Virus record (IMG/VR): IMGVR_UViG_3300032087_001306 | Span: 1-25,536 of that record | Origin: a virus | Length of the DNA: 25,536 nucleotides | Direction: 5' to 3' (one strand) | Shown here: positions 14,008 to 22,235 of the stretch, piece by piece | Layout of the letters: the number at the start of each line of letters is the position of its first letter | Numbering within the stretch: position 1 is the stretch's first letter | The notes under the pieces: generated by a model | What the model was told of the DNA's origin: nothing | The model's database searches: none | The model's input: the letters and a program-made list of their open reading frames with translations, nothing else | Made by a program: the position numbers and the translations under genes

Positions 14008-15590
14008 GACAAGACGTAATTCTAACGTTCAATGCGGACACGCAAAACGTAGACCAGAGCCTCGGACAGGTAGAGCAAAGCGTACAAAACACGAGCAAGA
14101 GTACCAGTATGCTCACCTCGCAACTCGACAGAATGACGGGTGGCGCCATTTCGGGCTTTAAGAATATGGTATCCGGCCTGAAGATGGTCAAGGTCGGTCT
14201 TGCTTCTACGGGTATCGGTCTGCTTATCGTGGCCGTGGGTACGTTGGTGTCATATTTCACCAACACGAAGAAAGGAGCGGAACAACTACAAACCGCGATG
14301 GCTACTTTGGGGGCCGCCTTTGATGTTCTCAAGGACCGGGTGAGCCAAATCGGGGGCGCGCTGGTCAAGTTCTTCACGGGCGATTTCAAAGGTGCTCTGG
14401 AAGACATCAAAGGGTCGTTCACGGGCATAACGGAGGAAATCATAAGAGAGGCTTCGGCGGCGCGTGATTTGCAGAACGCGATGAACGCCCTCAAAGATGC
14501 AGAACGGGGGTTCATCCGTCAACGTGCCGAAACCAACAAAGCCATCGCAGAAACTCGCCTAAGAGTAGAGGACGAAACACTGTCTTACGATGAGCGCATA
14601 GCGGCATTAGAGGAGGCGATTGCCCTTGAACAAGAAACGGTCAAAGCCGAACTCGCCTTGGCCGAAGAGAGGGCGCGTATCATTCGTGAACAAATCGCTT
14701 TGGGCGAGTCTTTGGAAGAAGACTTGGATAAGCAAGCGGAAGCCGAGGCGCGTGTTATTGAGATGCAGACGGCAAGCCTGAGAACTCAAAAACGTCTGGA
14801 GGGTGAGCGTCAATCTTTGCTTTTGCAAAGACAAGCACAGATAGAACAAACGCTCGCGGCCGAAAGAAAAGCGGCAGAGGAGGAGCTGAAACTATTGCTA
14901 GAAACTCAAAAGGCACTCAGAGAAGGCAAGCCAGAGATTGCACAAGTTGAGCAAGACTTGCAAACTGAGCGCGGTCTGATCATGGAACACAACAACATCC
15001 TCGCAGGGATGGAGGTGGACCAAGAGGCGCTTATGCGGAACAAGAGGAAGGAGGACCGAGAGATGCGACTGGCCACGGTAGCCCAAGAGCGGGCGTCTGT
15101 GGTGCAGTTGTTCCAAGATTCCTTCGACGCCATCAACGCCCTACAAGACGCCTTCGGGACGCAGAATCAAAAGAGGGCAGAGAGGAACTTCAAAATACAA
15201 AAGGCCCTTTCCCTTGCCTCGGCTACTATCAGCGCCGTAGAGGGTACGCAAAACGCCTTTACAACGGCCCAAAAGTCTCCGCTTGGAATCGCCTTCCCCG
15301 GTTACGCATTCGTTCAAGCGGGCCTTGCGGCCGCCTTTGGAGCGGCTAAGGTTGCCGCCATCGCACGTTCGCAGTACGAGTCACCCGGAAGGGTAGACTC
15401 TGGAGGCGCCCCAACGGGAGGAGGTGGCTTCGCAAGTGCGGCTCAACCTACCACGCAAGCGCCGACCATTGACCTCGGCTTCTTGGCTCAAGGTTCACAA
15501 AGCCAAGTCATAGAAACATACGTCATAGCCGACAACGTAACGACGGCCCAACAAGCAAACAAGAAAATTCTAGAACAGTCCACCCTATGA
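13995..15590 (+). CDS. Tail length tape-measure protein
   Basis: A 531-residue, mainly helical protein. The N-terminal region DVILTFNADTQNVDQSLGQV is typical of tape measures. A hydrophobic/membrane segment occurs at about 65-88 (KVGLASTGIGLLIVAVGTLV). Long coiled coils follow from about 170 to 390 with many Glu/Gln/Arg and Ala/Leu (ERARIIREQIALGESLEEDL, RKAAEEELKLLLETQKALRE). A second hydrophobic patch lies near 430-455 (AFVQAGLAAAFGAAKVAAIA), then a Gly/Ala/Thr-rich linker. At about 0.15 nm per residue it implies a tail of about 80 nm. It overlaps the small membrane gene at the start and the protease gene by 4 bases. Confidence 0.9.
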   Translation: MAQVRQDVILTFNADTQNVDQSLGQVEQSVQNTSKSTSMLTSQLDRMTGGAISGFKNMVSGLKMVKVGLASTGIGLLIVAVGTLVSYFTNTKKGAEQLQTAMATLGAAFDVLKDRVSQIGGALVKFFTGDFKGALEDIKGSFTGITEEIIREASAARDLQNAMNALKDAERGFIRQRAETNKAIAETRLRVEDETLSYDERIAALEEAIALEQETVKAELALAEERARIIREQIALGESLEEDLDKQAEAEARVIEMQTASLRTQKRLEGERQSLLLQRQAQIEQTLAAERKAAEEELKLLLETQKALREGKPEIAQVEQDLQTERGLIMEHNNILAGMEVDQEALMRNKRKEDREMRLATVAQERASVVQLFQDSFDAINALQDAFGTQNQKRAERNFKIQKALSLASATISAVEGTQNAFTTAQKSPLGIAFPGYAFVQAGLAAAFGAAKVAAIARSQYESPGRVDSGGAPTGGGGFASAAQPTTQAPTIDLGFLAQGSQSQVIETYVIADNVTTAQQANKKILEQSTL

Positions 15591-16528
15591 GAATAGTAGA
15601 ACTCATCATCGACGAAGAGGCGGAGATGTATGGCATTGACGCCATCAGCCTCGTAGACCGTCCCGCCATCGAACTCGACTTCATCGCCCTAAAAGAGGCG
15701 CGTGTTGAATTTGCCGAAGCCGACACAGACAAGCGTATCCTTATTGGACCCGCCCTCGTTCCGGATAAGCCTATCTACCGCAAGAACGGGGAAGACGAGT
15801 TCTACGTGTACTTCTCGAAGGCTACGGTACGTCGTGCGGCCGAGCTGTATTTGAAGCATGGCAACCAAGCCAACCACACCCTCGAACACGAACACACCAT
15901 CAATGGACTCACCGTCGTAGAGTCGTGGATGGTAGAGGACAAAGAGAAGGACAAGTCGGCTATCTACGGCCTCGATGTCCCCGTAGGTACGTGGATGGTG
16001 GCGGTGAAAGTAGACAACGAGGCCATCTGGCAAGAGTGGGTCAAAGAGGGCAAGGTCAAAGGCTTCTCTATCGAGGGATACTTTGCCGACAAGATGCAGA
16101 AGAACAAAGACGACGAGATGCTGGCAGAGCTGGCACGGGCCATCGTAAGTACCGACAAGAGAACCAAGAACGGAAAGCGGGTTGTCATGGAGTCGTACTC
16201 GGACTATCCCGAAGCGGTACGCAACAACGCCAAGAAGGGCATCGAGTTGAACGAGAAGAACGGCAACAAGTGCGCCACGCAGACGGGAAAGGTGAGAGCG
16301 CAACAACTGGCCAACGGGGAACCCGTCTCCCTTGAGACCGTTAAGCGCATGGCGTCGTATCTAGCACGGGCAGAGGAATACTACGACGAGTCCGACACGA
16401 GCGCGTGCGGCACAATCTCGTATCTCTTGTGGGGTGGCAAGGCCGCCCGTCGGTGGGCCGAAGCCAAACTTAACGAGGAGCTACTACGGGCCATCGAAAA
16501 AGAATTTCAAGACAAACCTGAGGGTTGA
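15587..16528 (+). CDS. XkdF-like prohead protease with extra C-terminal domain
   Basis: 313 residues. Residues 1-166 match the XkdF-type prohead protease: MYGIDAISLVDRPAIELDFI, ILIGPALVPDKPIYR (51-65), FYVYFSKATVRRAAELYL, NHTLEHEH (96-103, likely catalytic His), KGFSIEGYF (158-166, likely nucleophile Ser161). After a linker, residues 200-310 form a second domain (YSDYPEAVRNNAKKGIELNE; GNKCATQTGKVRAQQLANGE; VKRMASYLARAEEYYDES; ACGTISYLLWGGKAARRW). This domain is found in several phage head proteins and its function is not known to me. It would cut scaffold and capsid during maturation. It precedes the scaffold and capsid genes, as expected. Confidence 0.85.
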   Translation: MRIVELIIDEEAEMYGIDAISLVDRPAIELDFIALKEARVEFAEADTDKRILIGPALVPDKPIYRKNGEDEFYVYFSKATVRRAAELYLKHGNQANHTLEHEHTINGLTVVESWMVEDKEKDKSAIYGLDVPVGTWMVAVKVDNEAIWQEWVKEGKVKGFSIEGYFADKMQKNKDDEMLAELARAIVSTDKRTKNGKRVVMESYSDYPEAVRNNAKKGIELNEKNGNKCATQTGKVRAQQLANGEPVSLETVKRMASYLARAEEYYDESDTSACGTISYLLWGGKAARRWAEAKLNEELLRAIEKEFQDKPEG

Positions 16529-16546
16529 CCTTTCATATAACTCATT
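16516..16546 (+). promoter_or_regulatory. Candidate phage-specific promoter/late element (copy 2)
   Basis: ACCTGAG (16516-16522), 15 bases, TAACTCATT (16538-16546), ending 16 bases before the scaffold ATG at 16563. The first block lies in the last codons of the protease gene. It matches the arrangement at 7014-7043. Extra transcription starting here would raise scaffold and capsid output. The gap of 34 bases between protease and scaffold is also larger than at most junctions in this genome. Confidence 0.4.
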
Positions 16547-16562
16547 AACAAAAAGGGACTTC

Positions 16563-17420
16563 ATGACTATTTCCGAACGAGTGCAAGAAGTGTTCAAGCG
16601 TTTCAACGTCAACCTGACCGTGACGGAGGAGCCACGTACCGACCTTGCCGAAGCTACATTGGAGAACGGAACCGTAATCTACACGGACGCCGACGACTTC
16701 ACAGAAGGTGCCGAAGCCTACATCATCAACGACGAGGGCGAGCGCATCCCACTCCCACAGGGGGACTACACTTTGTCAGACGGTAGCGTGCTCACCATTG
16801 CCGATGGAGGCAAGGTGGCCAAGATCGCAAGCAAAGGCAAAGACGGCGGTGACGGCAAAGACGGCAAGACTCCGGTAAAGAGCAAGCCCGAAGCCGAAGC
16901 GCCCGCCGAGGCACCAGCAAAAGAGGCCCCAGCCGACAGCGGCGACTCTGAGCCTACCCCGGTGAAAGAACCTACCAAGCGCACACGCCAAAGCTCCGAC
17001 GAGGACATGGAAGAAGTGACTATCAACTACGTCACGCGCGAAGAGGTCGAGGCTATGATTGCCGAAGCCGTGGCCGCTATGATGCCACAAGAGGAGGTTT
17101 CCGAAGACGTGGAAGCGGAAGAGGACAAAGAAGAAATGTCTGTCAACCCCGAAGCGCCTAAGGCCGTCGAGGAGGAAGTAGAAGTCAAGGAAGAGAAGAA
17201 GGGAAAGAAAGAGGAGGAGAAGGAAGAACTAGCTTCCCAAGAAGACCCTATCTCTGTGGAATTGGCCGCTGTCAAGGCTGAACTCGAAGAGATCAAGAAG
17301 CAGGCCGCAGAGGGCGGCTTGAAGCATAAGGCACCGACCGTCAAGGCCGAGCCTGTCAACCTCAAGAATTTATCAACTTCGGAGCGCGTGTCTGCACTCC
17401 TCAATCAATTTTCTAAGTAA
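16563..17420 (+). CDS. Head scaffolding protein (probable)
   Basis: The ATG at 16563 gives 285 residues; upstream codons in this frame overlap the protease. The N-terminus (MTISERVQEVFKRFNVNLTV) and the beta segment EGERIPLPQGDYTLSDGSVL form a small domain. Then follows a low-complexity Lys/Asp/Gly and Ala/Pro/Glu stretch (SKGKDGGDGKDGKTPVKSKP), a helix VTREEVEAMIAEAVAAMMPQ, a very acidic Glu/Lys-rich coil (EEVEVKEEKKGKKEEEKEEL), and a C-terminal helix STSERVSALLNQFSK. Size, acidic coiled coil, C-terminal basic helix and the location between protease and capsid fit a scaffold that is removed by the protease. Confidence 0.75.
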   Translation: MTISERVQEVFKRFNVNLTVTEEPRTDLAEATLENGTVIYTDADDFTEGAEAYIINDEGERIPLPQGDYTLSDGSVLTIADGGKVAKIASKGKDGGDGKDGKTPVKSKPEAEAPAEAPAKEAPADSGDSEPTPVKEPTKRTRQSSDEDMEEVTINYVTREEVEAMIAEAVAAMMPQEEVSEDVEAEEDKEEMSVNPEAPKAVEEEVEVKEEKKGKKEEEKEELASQEDPISVELAAVKAELEEIKKQAAEGGLKHKAPTVKAEPVNLKNLSTSERVSALLNQFSK

Positions 17421-18358
17421 TGGCTAACGCATCAGTTGCCGTCGGTACTTACGCAGGAGAGGCGGCACGTCCTTACGTGTCCGCGGCTATCCTGTCTGCC
17501 GACACCATCGCAAACGGTTACGTATCAGTAATCGAAAACGTACACTCTAAAGCCGTCCTCCGGAAGTTCTCCGGTGCCGCTATCCAAGCAAACGACGACT
17601 GCGCATTCTCAACCCCCGCCTCTGGTCAGTTGACCGTCGGTGAAGCCGTCCTCGAAGCGGCCGCACTCAAGGTCAACGAGCAGGTCTGCAATGCCGACCT
17701 CCGCGCTACGTGGGAGTCTGCTTTGATTCGTTCTCAAAACGACGGAGCACCTGCCGACTTCACTACCTACGTGGCTCAGTATGTAGCCGCAAAGGTTGCC
17801 GAGTCTGTGGAGTTGAACTTGTGGCAGGGAAACTTTGACTCTGACGGCTCAGGAGCAGGTACACCTACCTACACGTCTTTTGACGGCTTGTGCCAACAGT
17901 TGAAGGCCAACTACAACGCGGGCACCATGCAACAACTGGCAGGAGCTACGACGAACGCGAACATCTTGGACCGTTTGGCCGACTTGACCGCTGAGGCTCC
18001 TACCGCTATCGCGGGCGACCCCAACGCGAAGATCTTCATGTCTCGTGCCTCTGCTCAGTTGTACTACCAAGCCTTGGCCGCTACATACCAGTTGCCTTTC
18101 TTGAACGACGGCCTCGCTACTCGCTACGCTGGGTACGAAATCGTCACACCTGCGGGAATGTCAAACGACGCTTTCATCTTGTCTCGTGCTGACAACCTCT
18201 ACTTCGGAACGAACCTCTTGACTGACCACATTCAGGCGTCAATCTTGGACTTGACCGGAGTAACTGGCGACGACGTGACGCGCGTCATTATGCAGTTCTC
18301 TGCTGGTACGCAAATCGTGGACGCCGCCTCTTCAGGCTTCGCGTACCGCATTTCCTAA
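17420..18358 (+). CDS. Major capsid protein (HK97-fold type)
   Basis: A 312-residue Ala/Thr/Asn-rich protein, right after protease and scaffold. Features that fit a Bacteroidetes-phage capsid protein: N-terminal arm, SGQLTVGEAVLEAAALKVNE near residue 70, an E-loop/spine region, KIFMSRASAQLYYQALAATY (about 204-223), YEIVTPAGMS, DNLYFGTNLLTDHIQASILD (about 258-277) and the end VIMQFSAGTQIVDAASSGFA. It forms the icosahedral shell. Its start overlaps the scaffold stop by one base. A terminator-like hairpin follows, consistent with very high, separately tuned expression. Confidence 0.8.
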   Translation: MANASVAVGTYAGEAARPYVSAAILSADTIANGYVSVIENVHSKAVLRKFSGAAIQANDDCAFSTPASGQLTVGEAVLEAAALKVNEQVCNADLRATWESALIRSQNDGAPADFTTYVAQYVAAKVAESVELNLWQGNFDSDGSGAGTPTYTSFDGLCQQLKANYNAGTMQQLAGATTNANILDRLADLTAEAPTAIAGDPNAKIFMSRASAQLYYQALAATYQLPFLNDGLATRYAGYEIVTPAGMSNDAFILSRADNLYFGTNLLTDHIQASILDLTGVTGDDVTRVIMQFSAGTQIVDAASSGFAYRIS

Positions 18359-18375
18359 TTGAAAACCCGACGAGA

Positions 18376-18403
18376 GGGAGGGGCTACGGCTCCTCCCCCT
18401 TTG
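18376..18403 (+). terminator. Terminator-like hairpin after the capsid gene
   Basis: A 9-bp stem: GGGAGGGGC (18376-18384) pairs with GCTCCTCCC (18389-18397) with one G-T pair and a TACG loop. It is followed by CCTTTG, a short T tract. It lies in the 61-base gap before the first tail-tube gene. It is probably a partial terminator that reduces read-through. Confidence 0.75.
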
Positions 18404-18419
18404 TCACAACCCCCAACGC

Positions 18420-18956
18420 ATGGCTTGCGACCTTACAATTACTGGCCGTTCTCTACCTTGTCGTGACGCTCTTGGGGGCGTTCGCAAGGTGTGGATCTGT
18501 ACAGCCGCTCAGGGGACAGACCACTGGGACGCTATCGACGCCTCTGGAGAGGTGCCCGATACTTCGGCGGCCGCGACTTACAACGACTTTCTCAGCCCGA
18601 AAAACACGAGTTCGTTCACTCAAACCATCAACGCTTCGATGGAGAACGGGACCGTGTACTACACTCAGGTCTTGTCTTTGGTTCTTAACAAGATTACAGC
18701 CTCAGACATTACCATGATGGAGAACCTAGGCAAGGGTCGTCTTTCTATCGTAGTACAGGACAATAACCTCAACTACTTCGTAATGGGTCACGCCCGCGGC
18801 TGTCTTATGACAGGTGGCACAATCGCCACGGGAGCCGCTATGGGAGACCTCAACGGCTTTACGTTGGAGTTTACAGCCGAAGAGGTAGACGCGGCCCCAT
18901 TCCTTCCGGTTGCCGCGTCCGGACTACCTGACACCACAAACGCAACCTTCTCATAA
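18420..18956 (+). CDS. Tail tube protein, paralog 1
   Basis: 178 residues starting MACDLTITGRSLPCRDALGG. The core FTQTINASMENGTVYYTQVL, then SLVLNKITASDITMMENLGK, GRLSIVVQDNNLNYFVMGHA and GDLNGFTLEFTAEEVDAAPF is the pattern of Bacteroidetes-phage major tail-tube proteins. They form hexameric rings around the tape measure. The next gene encodes a clear paralog. The position right after the capsid gene is unusual, since tail-tube genes normally lie upstream of the chaperone. Confidence 0.75.
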   Translation: MACDLTITGRSLPCRDALGGVRKVWICTAAQGTDHWDAIDASGEVPDTSAAATYNDFLSPKNTSSFTQTINASMENGTVYYTQVLSLVLNKITASDITMMENLGKGRLSIVVQDNNLNYFVMGHARGCLMTGGTIATGAAMGDLNGFTLEFTAEEVDAAPFLPVAASGLPDTTNATFS

Positions 18957-19526
18957 ATGGCTTGTTCTCTTACACTTTCAGGACGTGACCTCCCCTGCCG
19001 CGACGCGGTTGGAGGGGTTGCCAAGGTTTGGATTCTATACCGCACCGAGGCCGCGCCCCCATACAGCGGGGAATTTGTGGAGGGTATGTATCTCGCTGTT
19101 TCAAGCGGAGAGATTGCAGGAGTAGACAACACAAAATTCTCTCATTCTGCGGCTCATTACTACGACTTCAATGGACCGAAGAACACGAGCACCTTCACGC
19201 AGACGGTGAACAGCTCCGCAGAGAATGGAAACGTGTTCTACTCGCAGGTGTTGTCTCTCGTATTGAGCAAGCCTGTATCGGAGGACGTTATCGAACTCCG
19301 CAACTTGACCCGCGGACGTCTGTCTATCATCGTAGAAGACAACAACGGAAACAAGTTTGTGATGGGACACACCCAAGGCGTAGAGGCTACCGGAGGCACC
19401 CTAGCTACCGGAACGGCCAAAGGCGACCTGAACGGGTACACCTTAGAGTTCACCTCTGAAGAAGCTATCCCGGCTCCTTTGCTGGGGTCGGCTGAGACTG
19501 CGATGCAATTTGATGTTACACCATAA
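18957..19526 (+). CDS. Tail tube protein, paralog 2
   Basis: The ATG directly follows the stop of paralog 1. Its 189 residues align over their whole length with paralog 1: MACSLTLSGRDLPCRDAVGG against MACDLTITGRSLPCRDALGG; FTQTVNSSAENGNVFYSQVL against FTQTINASMENGTVYYTQVL; GRLSIIVEDNNGNKFVMGHT against GRLSIVVQDNNLNYFVMGHA. It has an insertion near residues 33-58 (PPYSGEFVEGMYLAVSSGEI). It is likely a second tube or tube-initiator/terminal-ring protein. A terminator follows. Confidence 0.75.
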   Translation: MACSLTLSGRDLPCRDAVGGVAKVWILYRTEAAPPYSGEFVEGMYLAVSSGEIAGVDNTKFSHSAAHYYDFNGPKNTSTFTQTVNSSAENGNVFYSQVLSLVLSKPVSEDVIELRNLTRGRLSIIVEDNNGNKFVMGHTQGVEATGGTLATGTAKGDLNGYTLEFTSEEAIPAPLLGSAETAMQFDVTP

Positions 19527-19554
19527 GGGCACGGCCTTTCCATTATAGTTACAA

Positions 19555-19585
19555 GGGGGGGGAGGGCGTTGGCTCTCCCCTTTTT
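19555..19585 (+). terminator. Rho-independent terminator after the tail-tube genes
   Basis: A 9-bp stem: GGGGAGGGC (19559-19567) pairs with GCTCTCCCC (19572-19580) with one G-T pair and loop GTTG, followed by TTTTT (19581-19585). It lies in a 67-base gap. This is a good intrinsic terminator, so portal and lysis genes downstream depend on read-through or another promoter. Confidence 0.85.
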
Positions 19586-19593
19586 GATTCAAG

Positions 19594-19989
19594 ATGCTAC
19601 AACTAAGACCAAACGCAACGAACCAACAGGTGTACGTGACTCCCTTTGAGGCGCGTAAATTCCTGCCGGATTTCACGGACTACCTCTTCGTCTTGCAGAA
19701 TGTCGCCACCGAGGAGACCTTTGCGTGTGTGCCCATCTTGCTTTACGATAACGAGCGGTACACCCATTGGACTATGAGAACTAACCTTGAGGACGTGAAC
19801 AACGTCAAAATCTCCGAGAGCGGCTTGTACACGTACACCATCTACGGCCAGAACTCAAGCACGAACAAAGACCCCAACGACGCGAGCGTGGTGGGTATTT
19901 GCGAAATCGGTCCGGCTCGCTTCGATGCGGAGAGAGCTTGGAACATCCCAACTCTTGACATCCCCGATAACGTCATATATTACGAGTGA
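19594..19989 (+). CDS. Beta-sandwich-like structural protein near the portal (131 aa)
   Basis: A 131-residue product with alternating beta pattern: YLFVLQNVATEETFACVPIL, then LYDNERYTHWTMRTN and ISESGLYTYTIYGQNSST. The order 'Y-x-F-V-x-x-N-x-x-T-x-E ... RY ... G-x-Y-x-Y-x-I-Y' is one I recall from small Bacteroidetes-phage structural proteins adjacent to the portal or tail. The precise place in the virion is unknown. The TGA overlaps the portal ATG (TGATG), so it is coupled to portal translation. Confidence 0.6.
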   Translation: MLQLRPNATNQQVYVTPFEARKFLPDFTDYLFVLQNVATEETFACVPILLYDNERYTHWTMRTNLEDVNNVKISESGLYTYTIYGQNSSTNKDPNDASVVGICEIGPARFDAERAWNIPTLDIPDNVIYYE

Positions 19990-21671
19990 TGGAACTACTC
20001 AAACTCAAAGAATACCAAGAGCGGTCGTACGCAGAGAAACCCTCGAACGAGGGGTTCGTGCAATATGGCGACGACAATCTCTTTCCTCAATACCTCATCG
20101 ACCTCTACAAGTCGAGCGCCACACATAACGCCCTGTGTACTTCCATTGCCTACATGATCTTTGGCGACGGGGTACAGGCCGACACCCTCGAAGCCCGTCT
20201 CAAGATAGAAGAGTGGGGGCTACAAGACGAGGTTCGCAAGGCGTGTCTCGACCTCAAGATACAGGGAGGCTTCGCCTTGGAGGTGGTGTACAGCATCGAC
20301 CGAAGCACGATAGCCAAGGTCCGTCACTGTCCCTTTGAAAATATCCGTTCGGGTGAGGTCAACGACGACGAGAAGGTAGAGTTCTACTACTACTCGAAAG
20401 ACTGGCAAGACAAGAAGTGCGAGCCTGAGCTGGTTCGCGCCTTTGCTCCTGACGACTCGGTAGAGTACCCGGTTCAAATCTTGTACGTCAAACCCTTCTC
20501 TCCGGGTTCGTACTACTACCCAAAGCCGGACTACATTGGTTCAATTGACTACATCGAGTTAGACAAGGAGATAGGCAAGTACCATATTAACAACATCAAA
20601 AACGGGCTGGCCCCCTCCTTCAGCATTCACTTTAAGAATGGCGTCCCGGCACAAGAGGAGCGTCTGAAGATTCGTAACGACATTGAGAGACAGCTTGCCG
20701 GGGCTACCAATGCGGGAAAGTTTATCGTAACGTACAGCGACTCACCAGAAAGGAAACCGGACTTTGAGCCTTTCCCCCTCTCCGACGCTGACAAACAATA
20801 CCAGTTTCTTTCTACGGAGGTATCCGATAAGATCATGGTAGGACACCGCGTGGTGTCTTCGGCTATGTTTGGAGTCAAGACAGCCGGACAACTGGGCAAT
20901 ACGCAAGAATTGGAGGTGGCCTCGGAGCTTTTCGACCGTCAAGTTATCAAGCCCTATCAACGGGTCGTAAAAAGTGCCCTAGAATCCATTTTCAATGCCG
21001 CGGGCACCCCTACCCTTGTCACGGTCGAAGAAGTGCCGCCTATGGAACCCGTAGAGGCTTTACAGGAGGTGCAAATGTCCGAGGTCATAGACCTAAACTT
21101 GGCGTTCGACTATTTGGTAGAAATGGGCGAGGAGTTAGGCGATGAATGGGAACTCATTGACGCACGTAAAGTAGACTACGAAACCGAGGCCATTCAGGAT
21201 GCCATGTGGACCTTTGCCACGGTACCCTCTGGACGGCCTCAAGCCTCGTCGGAACAGGACAACGAACTCATCAAAGTCCGTTACGCCTATATGCCCAAGA
21301 AGCTCGGCATCAACAACAACGAAAGCCGAGACTTTTGTACCAAGATGGTGAACGCAGGGAACCGGGTATGGAGGAAAGAAGACATCGACAGCGCATCAGG
21401 TCGAGCCGTGAACCCCGGATGGGGTCCCAATGGTTCGGACACATACGACCTTTTCTTGTACAAGGGTGGCGGTAGTTGCCAGCACTTTTGGGAGCGTCGC
21501 ACATACCTCCGTAAAAACAACAAGAAAATCTCTGTGAACCGTGCGCGGCAAATCATCCGCGAGGCTGGTATTGAACCTCTGCCCGCCAACGATCCCCGTG
21601 TGGCGAAGCGCACACGCGACCAAGTGAACCGCGGCTTTTTGGAACCTAAGAACTGGACAACACCTCGATAA
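19989..21671 (+). CDS. Portal protein with C-terminal Cys/His extension
   Basis: The ATG at 19989 overlaps the previous stop; a GTG at 19986 would add one residue. The 560-residue protein has portal features: EGFVQYGDDNLFPQYLIDLY and ATHNALCTSIAYMIFGDGV at the N-terminus, the wing/stem region AQEERLKIRNDIERQLAGAT (about 217-236), and the clip-like VSSAMFGVKTAGQLGNTQEL. A C-terminal extension (about 430-560) carries VNPGWGPNGSDTYDLFLYKG, then GGSCQHFWERRTYLRK, a domain also seen in Bacteroidetes-phage head proteins. The portal ring is the DNA gate docking with TerL. It lies about 13 kb downstream of terL, not beside it as usual. Confidence 0.8.
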   Translation: MELLKLKEYQERSYAEKPSNEGFVQYGDDNLFPQYLIDLYKSSATHNALCTSIAYMIFGDGVQADTLEARLKIEEWGLQDEVRKACLDLKIQGGFALEVVYSIDRSTIAKVRHCPFENIRSGEVNDDEKVEFYYYSKDWQDKKCEPELVRAFAPDDSVEYPVQILYVKPFSPGSYYYPKPDYIGSIDYIELDKEIGKYHINNIKNGLAPSFSIHFKNGVPAQEERLKIRNDIERQLAGATNAGKFIVTYSDSPERKPDFEPFPLSDADKQYQFLSTEVSDKIMVGHRVVSSAMFGVKTAGQLGNTQELEVASELFDRQVIKPYQRVVKSALESIFNAAGTPTLVTVEEVPPMEPVEALQEVQMSEVIDLNLAFDYLVEMGEELGDEWELIDARKVDYETEAIQDAMWTFATVPSGRPQASSEQDNELIKVRYAYMPKKLGINNNESRDFCTKMVNAGNRVWRKEDIDSASGRAVNPGWGPNGSDTYDLFLYKGGGSCQHFWERRTYLRKNNKKISVNRARQIIREAGIEPLPANDPRVAKRTRDQVNRGFLEPKNWTTPR

Positions 21672-22235
21672 ATGGCACTGACACGAGAGATACTTTTTGT
21701 CAATCCTGACTATATGAAGCGCCTCACCCAACTCAACGGGGCGGTAGAGGACGCGGTAATGATTCCGGCTATCATCCTAGCTCAGGACAAATACCTACAA
21801 CAATACCTCGGTACGGACCTCTTGAACAAACTCAAGGCCGACATCGAAGCCGACAGCGTGACGGGGGCGTATGCTACGCTCCTTGATAGCTACGTGAGAA
21901 AGGCAACCGTATGGTGGTCTATGGTCGAACTCGTGCCCAACCTGTACGTGAAGCTCGACAACGGTGGACTCGTGGTGCGGGTGTCAGATGATACTACCTC
22001 CATCTCTCCGGACGACCTACACCGAGAGATTGAAAACGCACGACAGAACGCACAATTCTACACGACGCGCCTTGTGGAGTACCTGTGTGCCAACATCTCA
22101 AGCTTTCCGGAGTACACGTCCAACACGGGGGCCGATATGCTCCCAGAGCGTACCGCGTACTTCCAGAATGGAATGACTATCTCCGGGGGCCACGACCAAA
22201 TAGACCCGGACTTGGCACGTAAACTCCTCCAATGA
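21672..22235 (+). CDS. Head-tail connector protein (DUF6712-like)
   Basis: 187 residues, starting right after the portal stop. The N-terminus LFVNPDYMKRLTQLNGAVED, then AVMIPAIILAQDKYLQQYLG, TDLLNKLKAD matches the helical family of Bacteroidetes-phage adaptor proteins. These dock under the portal and are usually annotated DUF6712 (family name from memory). The end region is also helical (RQNAQFYTTRLVEYLCANIS). The neighbour portal supports the call. Confidence 0.75.
   Translation: MALTREILFVNPDYMKRLTQLNGAVEDAVMIPAIILAQDKYLQQYLGTDLLNKLKADIEADSVTGAYATLLDSYVRKATVWWSMVELVPNLYVKLDNGGLVVRVSDDTTSISPDDLHREIENARQNAQFYTTRLVEYLCANISSFPEYTSNTGADMLPERTAYFQNGMTISGGHDQIDPDLARKLLQ

Noticed and set aside
14000-14515. 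Minus-strand open frame (171 codons) opposite the tape-measure start
   Set aside because: It is an antisense shadow of coiled-coil coding sequence, with no promoter or start context.
15689-16306. Minus-strand open frame (205 codons) opposite the prohead protease
   Set aside because: Composition (Val/Leu/Phe-rich, no domain) is that of an antisense shadow, and the + strand protein has recognisable protease motifs.
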